Origin: Otatea glauca
Lineage: Eukaryota; Streptophyta; Magnoliopsida; Poales; Poaceae
Direction: 5' to 3'
DNA: 64,000 bases
Assembly (NCBI GenBank): GCA_036346275.1
Contig: CM070713.1
Location: 54,803,567 to 54,867,566 of the forward strand
Positions within the stretch are counted from its first letter, which is position 1; the number at the start of each line of letters is the position of its first letter. Positions 1 through 10,448 of this stretch are shown piece after piece. A model generated the notes under the pieces. It had not been told where the DNA came from and did no database searches. It was given only the letters and a program-made list of their open reading frames with translations. Both the position numbers and the translations under genes were made by a program.

Positions 1-23
1 TATCACAAAATACGCAGAGCACA

Positions 24-2385
24 ATGGCCGATCCTAAACCATCGGCTGTAACCTCACCCCCCACCATGATGCCCACACAACCCACGGTCATATTGCCTAG
101 GGACCCTCGGTCAAGCGGGGTGAGCCATTACCACGCCTATACCGATGCCGCTAGAATGGATGCATCAATCAATTTGCCTCCGTCGGCTCCGTTCTACGCC
201 TTTCCCCAATCGGTTTCACAGCCGATTGGCTCCGAGAGATTCCCACAAGAGCCTACCCTGCTAAGGAACCCAGGTCCACATAGGGTAGTAACATACTCTG
301 AACCATTTGCCCCAGTGCCGGAAGCTCAAACCAGGCATAATCGACGTGATCAGTATGGTCGTGTGCCAACGGCACAGCATAATTGGCAACCCGAGCTTGC
401 ACTCGGGGGGCAGGACGCCGATTACGACCGACATTATCAAGGGCCTACTATGCCAACGGCCGATAACGTTAACTGGGCCGATCAGATCTCTGCCGTCTTG
501 AGAGACCAATTCGGCATACAACCAAAAGGGAAGGTTATCGGCTACAGAAAGCCATACCCCGATTACATAGATCGCATGCCTTACCCTCATAATTTCAGAG
601 TCCCGGACTTTGCCAAATTCTCTGGGGATGATTCTATTACCACCCTGGAGCATGTCGGACGCTTTATCGCGCAGTGCGGTGAAGCGGCCCAGTCCGACGG
701 GCTAAAAATTAGACTATTCCCTTTGTCTTTATCAGGGGCAGTATTTACGTGGTTCACCTGTTTACCTCCGAATTCGGTCCATTTATGGAACGATTTGGAA
801 AGCCGATTCCATGAATATTTCTTTTCAGGCAGTTTGGAGCTCAGAATTTCAGATTTGAGTTCCGTACGCCAAAAGTTTGGGGAATCGGTAACGGATTATA
901 TCAAGAGGTTCAGAGAAATTAGAATCGGTGTTTTAGCGCCACGCTGTTCGACAACCAACTCGCGATTTAGCATTTCAGGTTTGATCCCACCGCTTAGGAG
1001 AAATTTGAGGGCAAGAATTCACCGACCTTGGCCACTTATTGCATCGCGATCGGCTCAAGAAAGCCGATTCACCGATAATAAGGTATTCTGGCGACGATTC
1101 AAAAACAGCAATAACAAAGAAAAGGACAAGGCTAAGGTCAATATGGTTGAATATTGCCCTAGTGATTCGTCGGAAGACGAGGAAGCAGAAATAAATATAG
1201 CCGAATGGGTAAAAGGATCCAAGAAATCCTTAGTCTGTTCCTGGCTCAAACCGACTAGGAATAAGTCGGAAGTTAAGTACTCTTTTGATGTTTCCAAGTG
1301 CGATCGTATTTTTGATTTACTTCTGCAAGAAAAGATAATACGATTGCCAGAGGGACATGTGATATCGTCGCCCGATGAGATCAAAAACGCAGTATTGCAA
1401 GTGGCATCATTCTTATTCGCATAACACTAATGACTGCAATATCTTTCGTCAACAGATTCAATCTGCTATTGAAGATGGTCGGTTGAAGTTTGCCGATGAG
1501 CCGACCATGCAAGTTGATGTTGATCCGTTCCCCATCAACATGGTGCAGTGTTCAGCTAAAGGAAAAGAGCCGATGCAAGACGTGCAGAAAAAGGGTCGAC
1601 AAGTCGACATACAATCAAGCTCGGACGGCGGTCAAACACTGAAGATTACCATCGGTTCCTTACAAATAGAAGCCGATCAAGAAGGAAAAAATTCAAGAAC
1701 CATTAAACCCAAGGGGAATCCCCAGGTGGGTAAATGGTACAAAGCAAAGAAATCTCCATCAAGGCATCCAGCGAAAAGGTCAGGTCCAACGTTCTCACAA
1801 TTAATGGAGAAATACGAAAGGATGAATAGCCGACCACGGAGTAATACCCGCCGATCGGATAATTTGTACCATACTGAGAATGTGGAGAAGGCACATAGAA
1901 GGTGTCCCTTTTGGCAGTTTTGCTGGGAAAGAAGAGTAGCGTTACCATCACCGTATACCTGCCCGATGGAACATTATCCCCAAGATGATTGGCCAAGGCA
2001 ATCGGCCAGAGATAGGCTATCTGGGCTGATCAGAGAGTAGGGCAGAAGTCACAGAAGGCCGGTCCACGAGAGAATATCTAAACCGAATCAACAACCGAGC
2101 CAAGACAAGACGCACGAGCCCAGTTCTAATCAAGAAGATTTGGCTGGTCAAATACGGAAGCCGGTGGAACCCAAACCCAGGTGGTGTCCATCTGACCTGA
2201 GCCGATCGCAACGACGACGGCTTCAGAGGCAAAGGACGCAAGAGATTCATGAGGCCGACGCAGAGAGAGAGAGAGACGAAGTGTTTAACGAACTTCGTCC
2301 AGTTAAATGCGTCAAAAAAGAGTGGAGAAGAAAAGAACAAGCCGAAAAAGATTTGAATCTACCGATGACTTGGATTCTCCTATGA
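24..2385 (+). pseudogene. gag: Tat-element gag (capsid-like) region, frameshifted
   Basis: The gag polyprotein packages element RNA into cytoplasmic virus-like particles. The first ORF (24-1424, 466 codons) has a Pro-rich N-terminus. A Retrotrans_gag capsid domain follows at about residues 185-310, recognisable from FRVPDFAKFSGDD and from GAVFTWFTCLPPNSV followed by WNDLESRFHEYFFSG. Reading then moves to another frame (1375-2040), where a knuckle-like CKWHHSYSHNTNDC leads into basic, low-complexity sequence. A further short ORF covers 2140-2385. The first ATG is taken because it opens the long frame close after the presumed 5' leader. The shift near 1380-1420 and the stop at 2038-2040 show decay. 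Family assignment is firm; exact protein limits are not. Confidence 0.75.
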
Positions 2386-2519
2386 TTCGGGATGACACGC
2401 CCAATGGATATTAACATGGTGTTCACATTGCCTACCGAGTTCGTGGTCGAATCGAATCCGCCAAAGAGGCGCTTGCTCACCGTGTTCGTTCGGCGTGCGT
2501 AACGCCATCTTCGAAACCC

Positions 2520-2935
2520 AAAGATGATCATCGGCATCCAAACCATTGTATCCGAAAGGGTATATAAATGGCAAGCCGATATCAAGGATGCTAGTAGACG
2601 GGGCGCCACGGTGAATCTGATGCCGTACACGACATGCAAAAAACTGGGTAAGTCTGACGAAGATTTAATCAAAACTAACATGGTTCTGAATAACTTCACA
2701 GGTGACCCTACTGAAGCAAAGGGTGTCATGGTCATCGAAATGATCGTCGCAACAAGACCTTGCCGACAAAGATTCTTTGTAATTGATGCCAAAGGAAACT
2801 ACAGTGTCGCTCGGGTGGGATTGGATTCATGCAAATCGCAGATCCCATCGACCATGCATCAAGCGCTTGTTCAATGGAACGGAGAAGAAGTTGAGGTCGT
2901 TATACCGATACATCGCTCACATTGCCATGGCTAGC
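2520..2935 (+). pseudogene. Tat-element aspartic protease, active site damaged
   Basis: The element protease cleaves the gag-pol polyprotein. The frame 2524-2934 keeps the family's ATVNLMPYTTCKKLG block, followed by the expected hydrophobic strands. At the position where the family normally has its catalytic D-G-G/A turn, this copy reads D-A-S-R-R-G, so the catalytic turn looks lost. It lies between the gag remnants and the RT, the normal order in Ty3/gypsy elements. The part downstream of about 2935 continues only in other frames. I infer an inactive protease. Confidence 0.6.
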
Positions 2936-3119
2936 TCCGGCGCGAATTGGCAACACGAAGAAGTCGGGCCGCATATCGGCAAGGCGCCGGACGATCGCGA
3001 TTTCATTTGTGTGAGCAAGTCGGTCTCATGCCGATCGTTGTCAAGTCGGGCACTTTGATCGGGCAAATGAAGTATTACGCCGATGGGGACAAGAAAACAT
3101 TGAAAGCGCCGCAGATAAA

Positions 3120-4600
3120 ATGCAAAGCTATCGGCAAACAACGGATAGCTACGAAGCCATTGAAGATGTTGAAGAAATTGAGAAGTTAGGTCAAGGCTTC
3201 ACATCCACCGATTTACTTGAAGAAGTCGATATAGGTAGCGGTGATAGAAAAAGGGCAACTTTTGTTAGTGCGAATTTAGATGTAAAGTACAAGGAGAAAC
3301 TAATAAAAATACTTAGAGATTATAAGGATTGTTTCGCTTGGGAGTATCATGAGATGCCCGGATTAAGCCGTCAACTGGTGGAACATCGGCTACCTATAAA
3401 ATTGGGCTATCGGCCGTTTAAACAAAGATCCAGCGTTTTAATCCACCTTGTACCAAGTCATAAAGGAAGAAATAGAACGGTTGTTGGAAGCAAAATTTAT
3501 CGTGCCTTGCCGACACGCTGGAGTGGGTTTCCAACATTGTTCTGTTATGAAGAAAATGGAAAGCTTCGTATGCGTCGACTTTAGAGATTTGAACAAGGTG
3601 ACGCTAAAGATGAATACCGATGCCGATAGCCGATATGCTTATCGATGCGTGCATCGAGGAACAAGATCATAAGTTTTTAGATGGTAATGCGGGTATAACC
3701 CGGATACTCATGGCGAAGTCGATATACCAAGACGACTTTCGATGTCCCGTGCAATAGGGTTGTTCGAGTGGGCGATGAATGACTTTCGGCTTGAAAACGC
3801 CGAGCAACGATCGCGGGCAATGAATCTGATCTTTCATGATTTAATCGGCCACATTGTCGAAATATATATTGACGATGTAGTGGTAAAATCTGCAGACGAT
3901 TTCCAACATCTCGCCGATTTAGAGAGGGTGTTTAAAAACATAAGATCGCACGGTTTGAAGATGAATCCTTACAAGTGTGCGTTAGCGTGTCACCGGATGC
4001 TTTTAGGCTTTATGGTACATGAAAGAGGAATCGAAGTCAGCCAAACGAGGGTTAAGGCCATAGCCAATACTGAACCACCGGCATGCAAAAACGAATTACA
4101 AAAGTTGATTGGCAAAATTAACTATCTCCGTAGGTTCATCTCGAACCTCTCTGGTAGAATTCGTGCCTTTACTCCATTACTGAAGTTGAAGGACAATAAA
4201 GAATTTATATGGGAGCCGATCGTAAAGCTTTCAACGGTCAAAGGTATTTGTCCAACCCTCCGCTTTGGTGCACCTCAAAAGGGATTCCTTTCAGATTATA
4301 TGTCTCGCCAAGAAGATACTATTGAGCTGTTTTGGCACAAGAAGTGCATGGTAAAGAGAGGGTTATTTTTTATTTAAGCCGACGGTTGCTGGACGCAGAA
4401 GTCAGGTACCCTTTTATCGAAAAACTATGTTTATCCTTGTACTTCTCATGCACAAAGCTAAGGCACTACATATTACCATCGGCTTGTAAGGTCATCTGCA
4501 AAACCGATGTTATAAAATATATATTGTCGGCCCAATTCGCGAGGTCGACTTGGCAAATGGGCTTACGCCTTGGTCGAGTTCGACTTATCATATGAATCGC
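3120..4600 (+). pseudogene. pol: Tat-element reverse transcriptase and first RNase H, broken
   Basis: The reverse transcriptase copies element RNA into DNA. Pieces in several frames carry the fingers entry (RLPIKLGYRPFKQ, near 3390), a divergent palm (CVDFRDLNKVTLKMN, near 3570) and the catalytic motif YIDDVVVKS near 3870. The thumb and connection follow (GLKMNPYKCA, INYLRRFISNLSGR). RNase H then follows in a shifted frame, with IFYLSRRLLDAEVRYP and the KLCLSLYFSCTKLRHY helix, at 4332-4595. At least three frame changes and several stops separate these blocks. The catalytic DD pair is present, but the gene cannot make one protein. Its neighbours are protease upstream and the extra RNase H downstream. 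Confidence 0.75.
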
Positions 4601-4619
4601 CAAAGCGGTCAAAGGACAA

Positions 4620-5140
4620 GTCCTAGCCGATTTTATAACAGACGTGACACAAAGAACAAACTTAGTCTTGGTAGCACCATGGCAACTGTTCTTTGACGGA
4701 TCAGTATGTGGGGAAGGTGATGGTATCGGTATTGTACTCACTTCACCCAAAAGGCATAGCTTTGAATTTGCATTCCGGCTAAATAGCCGATGCTCCAACA
4801 ACCGTGCCGAGTACGGCGTTACTCAAAGGCTTCTCGTTGTTAGAAAATATTGAGTAAGAGTCGTTGAGGCATATGGTGATTCACTATTGGTAGTACAGCA
4901 AATAAAGGGAGAATACCAATGTCGGGATGAAATACTACTGAGATATTTAGAACAATGTTTTGAGATTATCAACTCTTTTACGTCATTTTCTATCGGTCAT
5001 ATTCCTCGTGAATTGAACGATAGAGCTAATGCTTTACCTCAGCAAGCATTAGGATATAAGGATTTTGACCAAAGTCAGGAGACTGAACTGGTGAGCAAAG
5101 CAGTCATGTGCGCAGATATTGCAGATTGGAGAACGAAATA
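4620..5140 (+). pseudogene. Second (archaeal-type) RNase H domain of the Tat element
   Basis: After the retroviral-type RNase H there is a second RNase H fold beginning PWQLFFDGSVCGEGDGIGIV near 4677. NNRAEYGVTQ follows near 4800, then VVQQIKGEYQCRD at 4890 and HIPRELNDRANALPQQAL near 5000. DGS, the E of RAEY and the downstream D/N positions are the usual catalytic places. A doubled RNase H is established for Tat-lineage plant Ty3/gypsy elements, where the extra domain was acquired separately. One stop (about 4852) and a frame change interrupt it. The call rests on motif order and context. Confidence 0.65.
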
Positions 5141-6283
5141 AAAGATTATCTAGTCGATCCATCCAAGCCGACAGAACGAAAGATACGACAACAAGCGTTG
5201 AAATACGTTGTTTTGGACGATATACTATATTATCGGACTATGGAAGGTTTGTTGTTGAGATGTCTTGAAACTGAAGAAGCACGGGTGGCAATGGGTGAAG
5301 TACACGAAGGGATTTGTGGTTCTCATCAATCGACACATAAGATGAAATGGATGCTCAGACGGCCAGGTTATTTTTGGCCGACGATGCTAGAGGATTGTTT
5401 CAAGTACTATAAAGGATGTCAGACATGTCAAAAGTTCGCAACGCATAACCGCACCAAAGATCGGCTTTACATCCAATTATTAAACCTTGGCCGCTTAGGG
5501 GTTGGGGAATAGATATAATCGCCAAATATTTCTTGCTTCGAGTAAAGGCCACAAATTTATTTTGGCCGCAACCGATTACTTTTCAAAGTGGGTTGAAGCT
5601 ATCCCACTTAAGAAGGTGACTAGTGTTGAGGCGATTAGTTTTGTGAATGAACATATCGTCCATCGGTTTGGAATACCACAAACAATCACGACCGATCAAG
5701 GTACGGTATTCATGTCTAACGAGTTTCAAGGTTACGCCACAAGTTTAGGGATCAAATTGTTAAACTCTTCGCCATATTATGCTCAGGCTAATGGATAGGC
5801 CGAGTCATCTAATAAAACACTAATCAAGTTGATCAAAAGAAAATTGATGAGAAGCCAAGGAATTGGCATTCGACTCTATCGGAGTCACTTTGGGCCTATC
5901 AGCTATCTTATCACGGAGCGAAAAAACTTTCGCCATACCAGCTGGTGTATGGACAAGAAGCCATTCTACCTGTGGAAATCAACATCGAGTCGATACGAAT
6001 AGCAAGACAAAATGGTCTGTCGGCTCAAGATTACAATGATTTAATGATCGACAACTTGGATGAGTTAGCAGAGTTACGTTTATTCACGCTTGATCGGCTT
6101 AAAAAGAATAAGATCAGAATTGCAAGGACATATAATAAAAGGGTCATGCCTAAGTCCTTCGATCTAGCCGATTTGGTATGGAAAACGATACTACCCGTTG
6201 GCTCGAAAGATAACCGATTCGGGAAATGGTCACCTACGTGGGAAGGGCCATACAAAATTAATCGGTTAGTCACGAAATTGTGA
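5108..6283 (+). pseudogene. Tat-element integrase, broken
   Basis: Integrase inserts the cDNA into chromosomal DNA. The zinc-binding HHCC region is visible as VHEGICGSHQSTHKM followed by CQTCQKF (5296-5455). The DDE core starts near 5550 (AATDYFSKWVEAIPLKKV) and has TTDQGTVFMSNEF (second Asp, near 5690) and PYYAQANG (5775-5798). At the latter point the reading frame stops just before the expected catalytic Glu context. The C-terminal part resumes at 5945 (MYGQEAILPVEI) and ends near 6283 with WEGPYKI. The frame changes near 5500 and the stop at about 5799 mean it is not functional. Confidence 0.75.
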
Positions 6284-6454
6284 CTTACTAGAAACGCCGA
6301 GGGTATGTATTGCCAAAAGCTATTAACGGAAATACTTGAAGAAATACTACCTAGCGCCCGGATTGGAGCATAGCCGACTAAAGATCATATTGAGCCAAGA
6401 TTAACACGATGTCGTTAATCGGTGAAAGGATTGCAAACTCGTAAGATATAAGCA

Positions 6455-6543
6455 AAATATGAATCGGTTAAGCAACCGATTATAAGTGTAACTCATAAGT
6501 TAAATATGAATCGTTAAGCAACCGATTATAAGTACAACGAGTT
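6455..6543 (+). repeat. Two-copy direct repeat between pol and antisense ORF
   Basis: Copies at 6455-6501 and 6502-6543 share AAATATGAATCG, TTAAGCAACCGATTATAAGT and a closing AAGTT/GAGTT. They differ by a few substitutions and small indels. They lie in the spacer between the integrase end and the antisense ORF, and hold no ORF. Confidence 0.7.
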
Positions 6544-6599
6544 ACAAACATTCATGTTTTCAAAACAACCATCGAAGTTTTACAGTTCAATATTGGATG

Positions 6600-9475
6600 C
6601 CGATCCAAGAAGAGTCGCGCCCAGAGCCGACAGAGCCCCCGCCGCCTTGGCAATGATCTCTTGAATTTCATCCAAGAGACGTTCGTCGTCTTTGGCATTC
6701 CCAGGCACTGGCTTCACCTTGGCCGATTGTTCCTTCACGCTGCCACAGCCGTTGCAATTTCAAGTTTTTGATCCTTTATCTCCGACATAGTTTTTTCCAT
6801 GGAGACTTGGCCTTCTTGGATTTGTTTCTCTGTTTTGGCCAATTCTTCCAAAAGAAATTTCTTCGTGATTTCAAGTTTGGAGAGGGACTCCTTGGCCGAT
6901 TTCAGCTTCTGCGCATGGGCATCAAACTTGCGTTTCTTCGCCTTCGCGTCTGCGACCAGTTCATCCAGGAGTTTTTTGTCCGCTTGGGCTTCACGCTATC
7001 GATCCTTGCTCGAGCTGCTCCACTTCAGATCTTCGTCATCTAGATGGCAAACATTCGTGAGAGCCGCCATAGCTTCGAGGCAAGTCCGCTCGACGGAGGC
7101 CATGGCGTCTCGAATCGGTTGGTTGTTTGTCAAGATCTCGATCGGGTCTCAGAACCAAGTCAAAAAGCTTGTTGCTTTTCTTTTATGCCTGGAGTTGAAG
7201 TGACGACCACTGATGCTTCCTTTGAGACTTGAAGAATTTTTCTGAAATCAGCATCATGGTCGGGTGCATTAATTTCTGGATCATCAAGGTCAGCCAAAGA
7301 GAAGCCCAGCAAATCAGTCGGGTCCGATGGCTCTGGGGAGATAGTGATTACAGGTTCTGGAGTCGGCTTTGGTGGGGAGACAGCGCAAAGAATGTTTGGG
7401 AGGTTAGCCAAGATTTTTGCAACCTGGGCAGACTGCGTCGGCTATAGAAATTAATGAACAGTTAGTCAATATATGTGAAGAAATAGTAGCCGACACATAT
7501 AGCCTATCGAAAATATGGTAAACTCACCTGCGCAGTAGCCGAAGTATGAGGAGAGCTCTCGCCGCTTTGCTCCTGAGGTTTAGACCCTTTCTTTGCTGGA
7601 GCTTTGGTATACTTTGTTTTCTTCTTTTCTGAAAATTATAAATCGGCTAAAGGTTAGTTGGAAAAAGCAAAGAAAATATCAGCCGATGATATTTTTACTT
7701 ACTTGGTTGCTTCTTCTCAATATCCGATAAGGATGGACTTTGAATTCCCAGGGTACCGGAAGTATACCCTATGAGGCCAGTTGTCTGGAGCGGCCTTTTT
7801 GCTTGGCCACTGCTTGATTGGCTAGAAATCGGCTTCTTACCAGCAGCTTTAGTCTGAAAATAAAAGAAACAAAGAATAAGGAAGTGTGTTTTGAAAAGGA
7901 AATTGAGGTACACCAAAAAAATATATTAGTCGATCCGATACCTTGTCAGTATCTACAAGACTCGTATTAGTATAACCCGAAGAGTTAGTTTCATCACTTG
8001 AAACGCTGTTAGTATCTCTTCGGCTCAGAAGATTTGGAAGAAATTCATTGACAATAGCCGATGATGATTTATCAAAATATAGCGCAGATTGCAATAGATA
8101 ACCACCATGAAGAAAAGCGCTCTGAGCGACGGGTATTTAACACAAAATGAGGCAAGTCTTTAATCTGAAGTTCATCGGCTATCTCAATAACAAGGTTGGC
8201 TGCGGTGGCATTGCGGACCCTGGCTCTTGGTTGAAGCCGATCAAGCAATGGCAGACTAGGAATAACTTGACCAAAGCCCAACTGCCTAGCATAAACTGAA
8301 GGATTATAGAACTCATATGAAGGTTGAAACGTCCGATTCCTGGTATGCAAACCGACATGCAGAATGCTGGGCGAGATAAAAATCTTGAACAAATCCAAAG
8401 TATTTTGTGGCATCAAAGCACTGTCGACTTCAAGGTGAAGAAAAGAAGGCCGCGGAAAATCGGCTGTACTTGTATAACTGAAGAAATCATTCTGCTTGAA
8501 TTCATTGCTATCAAGTTGCAGGAAAAATAATAAATACTTCTTAGAGCCGATGGGGGTCACCTTTGTCTCATTCCCAGAGCACATCATGAACCTTTCCTCA
8601 GACGATCGGCTAGCTATGAACCGAGGTATCATACCTTCCGAGTATCTTCTGGGAAAGCCGTATCTTCGTAAGGATTTAACTCAAACGATCGGCTGAACAG
8701 GCAATATAACCAAATCTGAATAAACCAGAGCGGTCCTCCGACATTTCCAACAATGAATTTCGAGAATCCAGTAAAGAGCCGACACCTTATTATGTGCATC
8801 ATCTGATAAATCGCGCCAGAACATCTTTCCAAGTGCCACCGACGCCTCTACTAATTGTTACGCAATAGTTTGGTATACTTGAGTTGGTCCTAAAGAGGCG
8901 CCACAGAATAAAAATCGATCTAGCCAGAGATTTAAAAAAGCGGCATGCTCTTCGTCCGATACTATCCCATTGACCCTATTGTTATTTTTGATATATTTTT
9001 CCCATCCTTCACCCTTGGATTTAATAAGCTTATACTTGGGCTTCGCACTGTAAGCTGATATCTGTTCTCCATCAGGTCTCAAACAACACAACTGGGCCAC
9101 ATCCAAAAGAGTTGGGCCGACAAGACCGGTACGGAACATGAAGGCATTAAAAGTATCCGACCAAAAGTAACAAGCCGTGGCCACTAAGGGCTCATTGGCT
9201 TCTGGATCGGCTAAAGAAAGGGGGAGACATTCAGCTATGCCCATTTTTTCCCATTCAACCCTCTTTTGAGCTGCTACACGAATATACCATGATCTCCACC
9301 CTTTAAGAGCATCTGCCAAGCCTCAAGCTCTTAGTCCAGCCTCTATATTATACCCAAACCGACAAAGGGAGACGAGGATTTCTTCATTTATTACTGAGTC
9401 GACTCTAAATTCCCATCGACCTAGATAGAATTGGTCTTTGCTGTTTGGGATCGGATGAATACCGAAGGATCCATG
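6600..9475 (-). pseudogene. Antisense extra ORF of the Tat element: plant mobile domain (PMD) protein
   Basis: Read on the minus strand, a multi-exon-like gene starts near 9475 (MDPSVFIRSQTAKT). The PMD core lies in 9319-8858, with ATACYFWSDTFNAFMFRTGL, then GPTLLDVAQLCCLRPDGE. The C-terminal half of the domain lies in 8832-8072 (VYARQLGFGQVIPSLPLLDR). Ser/Pro/Lys-rich segments follow around 7856-7160, then a Lys/Glu-rich coiled-coil stretch about 7100-6650. A splice-acceptor-like TTTTCAG precedes KAAGKKP near 7857. PMD proteins are found as host genes (MAIN/MAIL family) and as antisense extra ORFs of Tat-lineage retrotransposons. Their role in the element is unknown. In-frame stops (near 9420, 9318 and 8690) suggest decay or unrecognised introns. 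Identity as a PMD is well supported; exon borders are not. Confidence 0.7.
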
Positions 9476-9801
9476 GAAGCAATTCGACAAACCGATTTGA
9501 AGCGGTGCTCAAAAGCCGATTGAAGCTTGAAGAACAAAAGCCGATTGTGGATAAATCGAGAGCTTGTACGCGTGAGGAATGGGTACTCGAAGGCCATGTA
9601 TTTATAGCACGGTGAAAATTTTTCAAACGGCGGGAAGCGAATTTCAAAGGACATAGTAATTAAAGCGCACTACCAAAGATGTCGAAAATTACTACGAGTA
9701 AAGCAACAAGCATGAGTGAAGTTCAAACGTTAGCCGATTGAAAAGCAGATTATTGATATTTTTGAAAGATGACATGTCATCTCTCAAAAATGAGGGGCAT
9801 A

Positions 9802-10448
9802 TGTTTGCACCAAAACTTGGCAAGCTTGGTAAAAATCGGCAACAAAGTCAAAGATATGGTATTAACGGACATGATGGGAAAGTTTGGAGATATTTTGGTA
9901 ACTGCAAGATTTTAAAACAACTGTCCGAGATAAGGCCGATACGAAACGGACTTGAAGCGTGTTGTAACAGGACACGATCGGCCGCGGGTATAAAAGAAGG
10001 ACCAAAGCGAATCGCAAGGACATCATCATCAACACAATACAATCAACCAAATTTTTACTTTCTTCCAATGACTAGGAGTAGTTTTTGTAATTTAGTCTCA
10101 GAATCGATCTTGATCAATAAAGTTGCGCATCGCCGATTGTTGAGCTTCTTCAATTACACCCCAGGTTTGATTTATTCTGATTTTGTTGCGCATCACCTTC
10201 TTCAGAATCAATCTACCTTTATCCTCTGATTAGCCTTAATCGGCTAATTAGACTTACCTTGTTACTTTGATCTTAATCGGCTTCAAGCTGATTGGGTCTA
10301 AGCCGATTGATCGTTACGATCGGCTTTTGAGTAAATTTTATATTTTACCTTGTCGGTTATAGGTCAAATCGATTGGCACGCTCTTGAACCAGGTGTTCGT
10401 CTGGTGTGCTGCTGTCAAAAACCCTACCTCAAGTTTTTGACGCCAACA
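9802..10448 (+). repeat. 3' LTR of the Tat element
   Basis: The LTR begins TGTTTGCACC directly after the purine-rich gaggggca and ends GACGCCAACA, the TG...CA pattern. It holds a TATA box (TATAAAAG, 9989-9996), giving an expected transcript start roughly 30 bases downstream. It is rich in the element's CGATTGG/ATCGGC words. Just after 10448 the sequence becomes the sirevirus RT on the minus strand. Without the 5' LTR in view, the exact 3' end is inferred from where copia homology resumes. Confidence 0.6.
9989..9996 (+). promoter_or_regulatory. LTR TATA box (Tat element)
   Basis: TATAAAAG preceded by a GC-rich tract (gatcggccgcggg) in the middle of the LTR. This is the expected core promoter position for element transcription toward the right. 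Confidence 0.55.

Larger units (their letters stand above)
1..10448 (+). mobile_element. Tat-lineage Ty3/gypsy LTR retrotransposon, decayed, 5' LTR outside window
   Basis: Domain order on the plus strand is gag, aspartic protease, reverse transcriptase, RNase H, a second RNase H, and integrase. These are followed by about 3 kb holding a minus-strand ORF, then a polypurine-rich stretch (gaggggca) and a 3' LTR. Two features define the Tat lineage: the second RNase H, and the antisense extra ORF between integrase and the 3' LTR. The coding part is split by frameshifts and stops, so it is not autonomous. A striking habit is the repeated AGCCGAT/ATCGGCT word along the element and LTR. The window opens about 23 bases before the first gag ATG, so the 5' LTR and PBS lie to the left. 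The element abuts a sirevirus truncated inside its RT, which suggests it inserted into that sirevirus. Confidence 0.85.

Noticed and set aside
1..6300. Endogenous pararetrovirus instead of an LTR retrotransposon
   Set aside because: Integrase, a dual RNase H and an LTR are present and there is no movement or coat protein; this is a Ty3/gypsy element.
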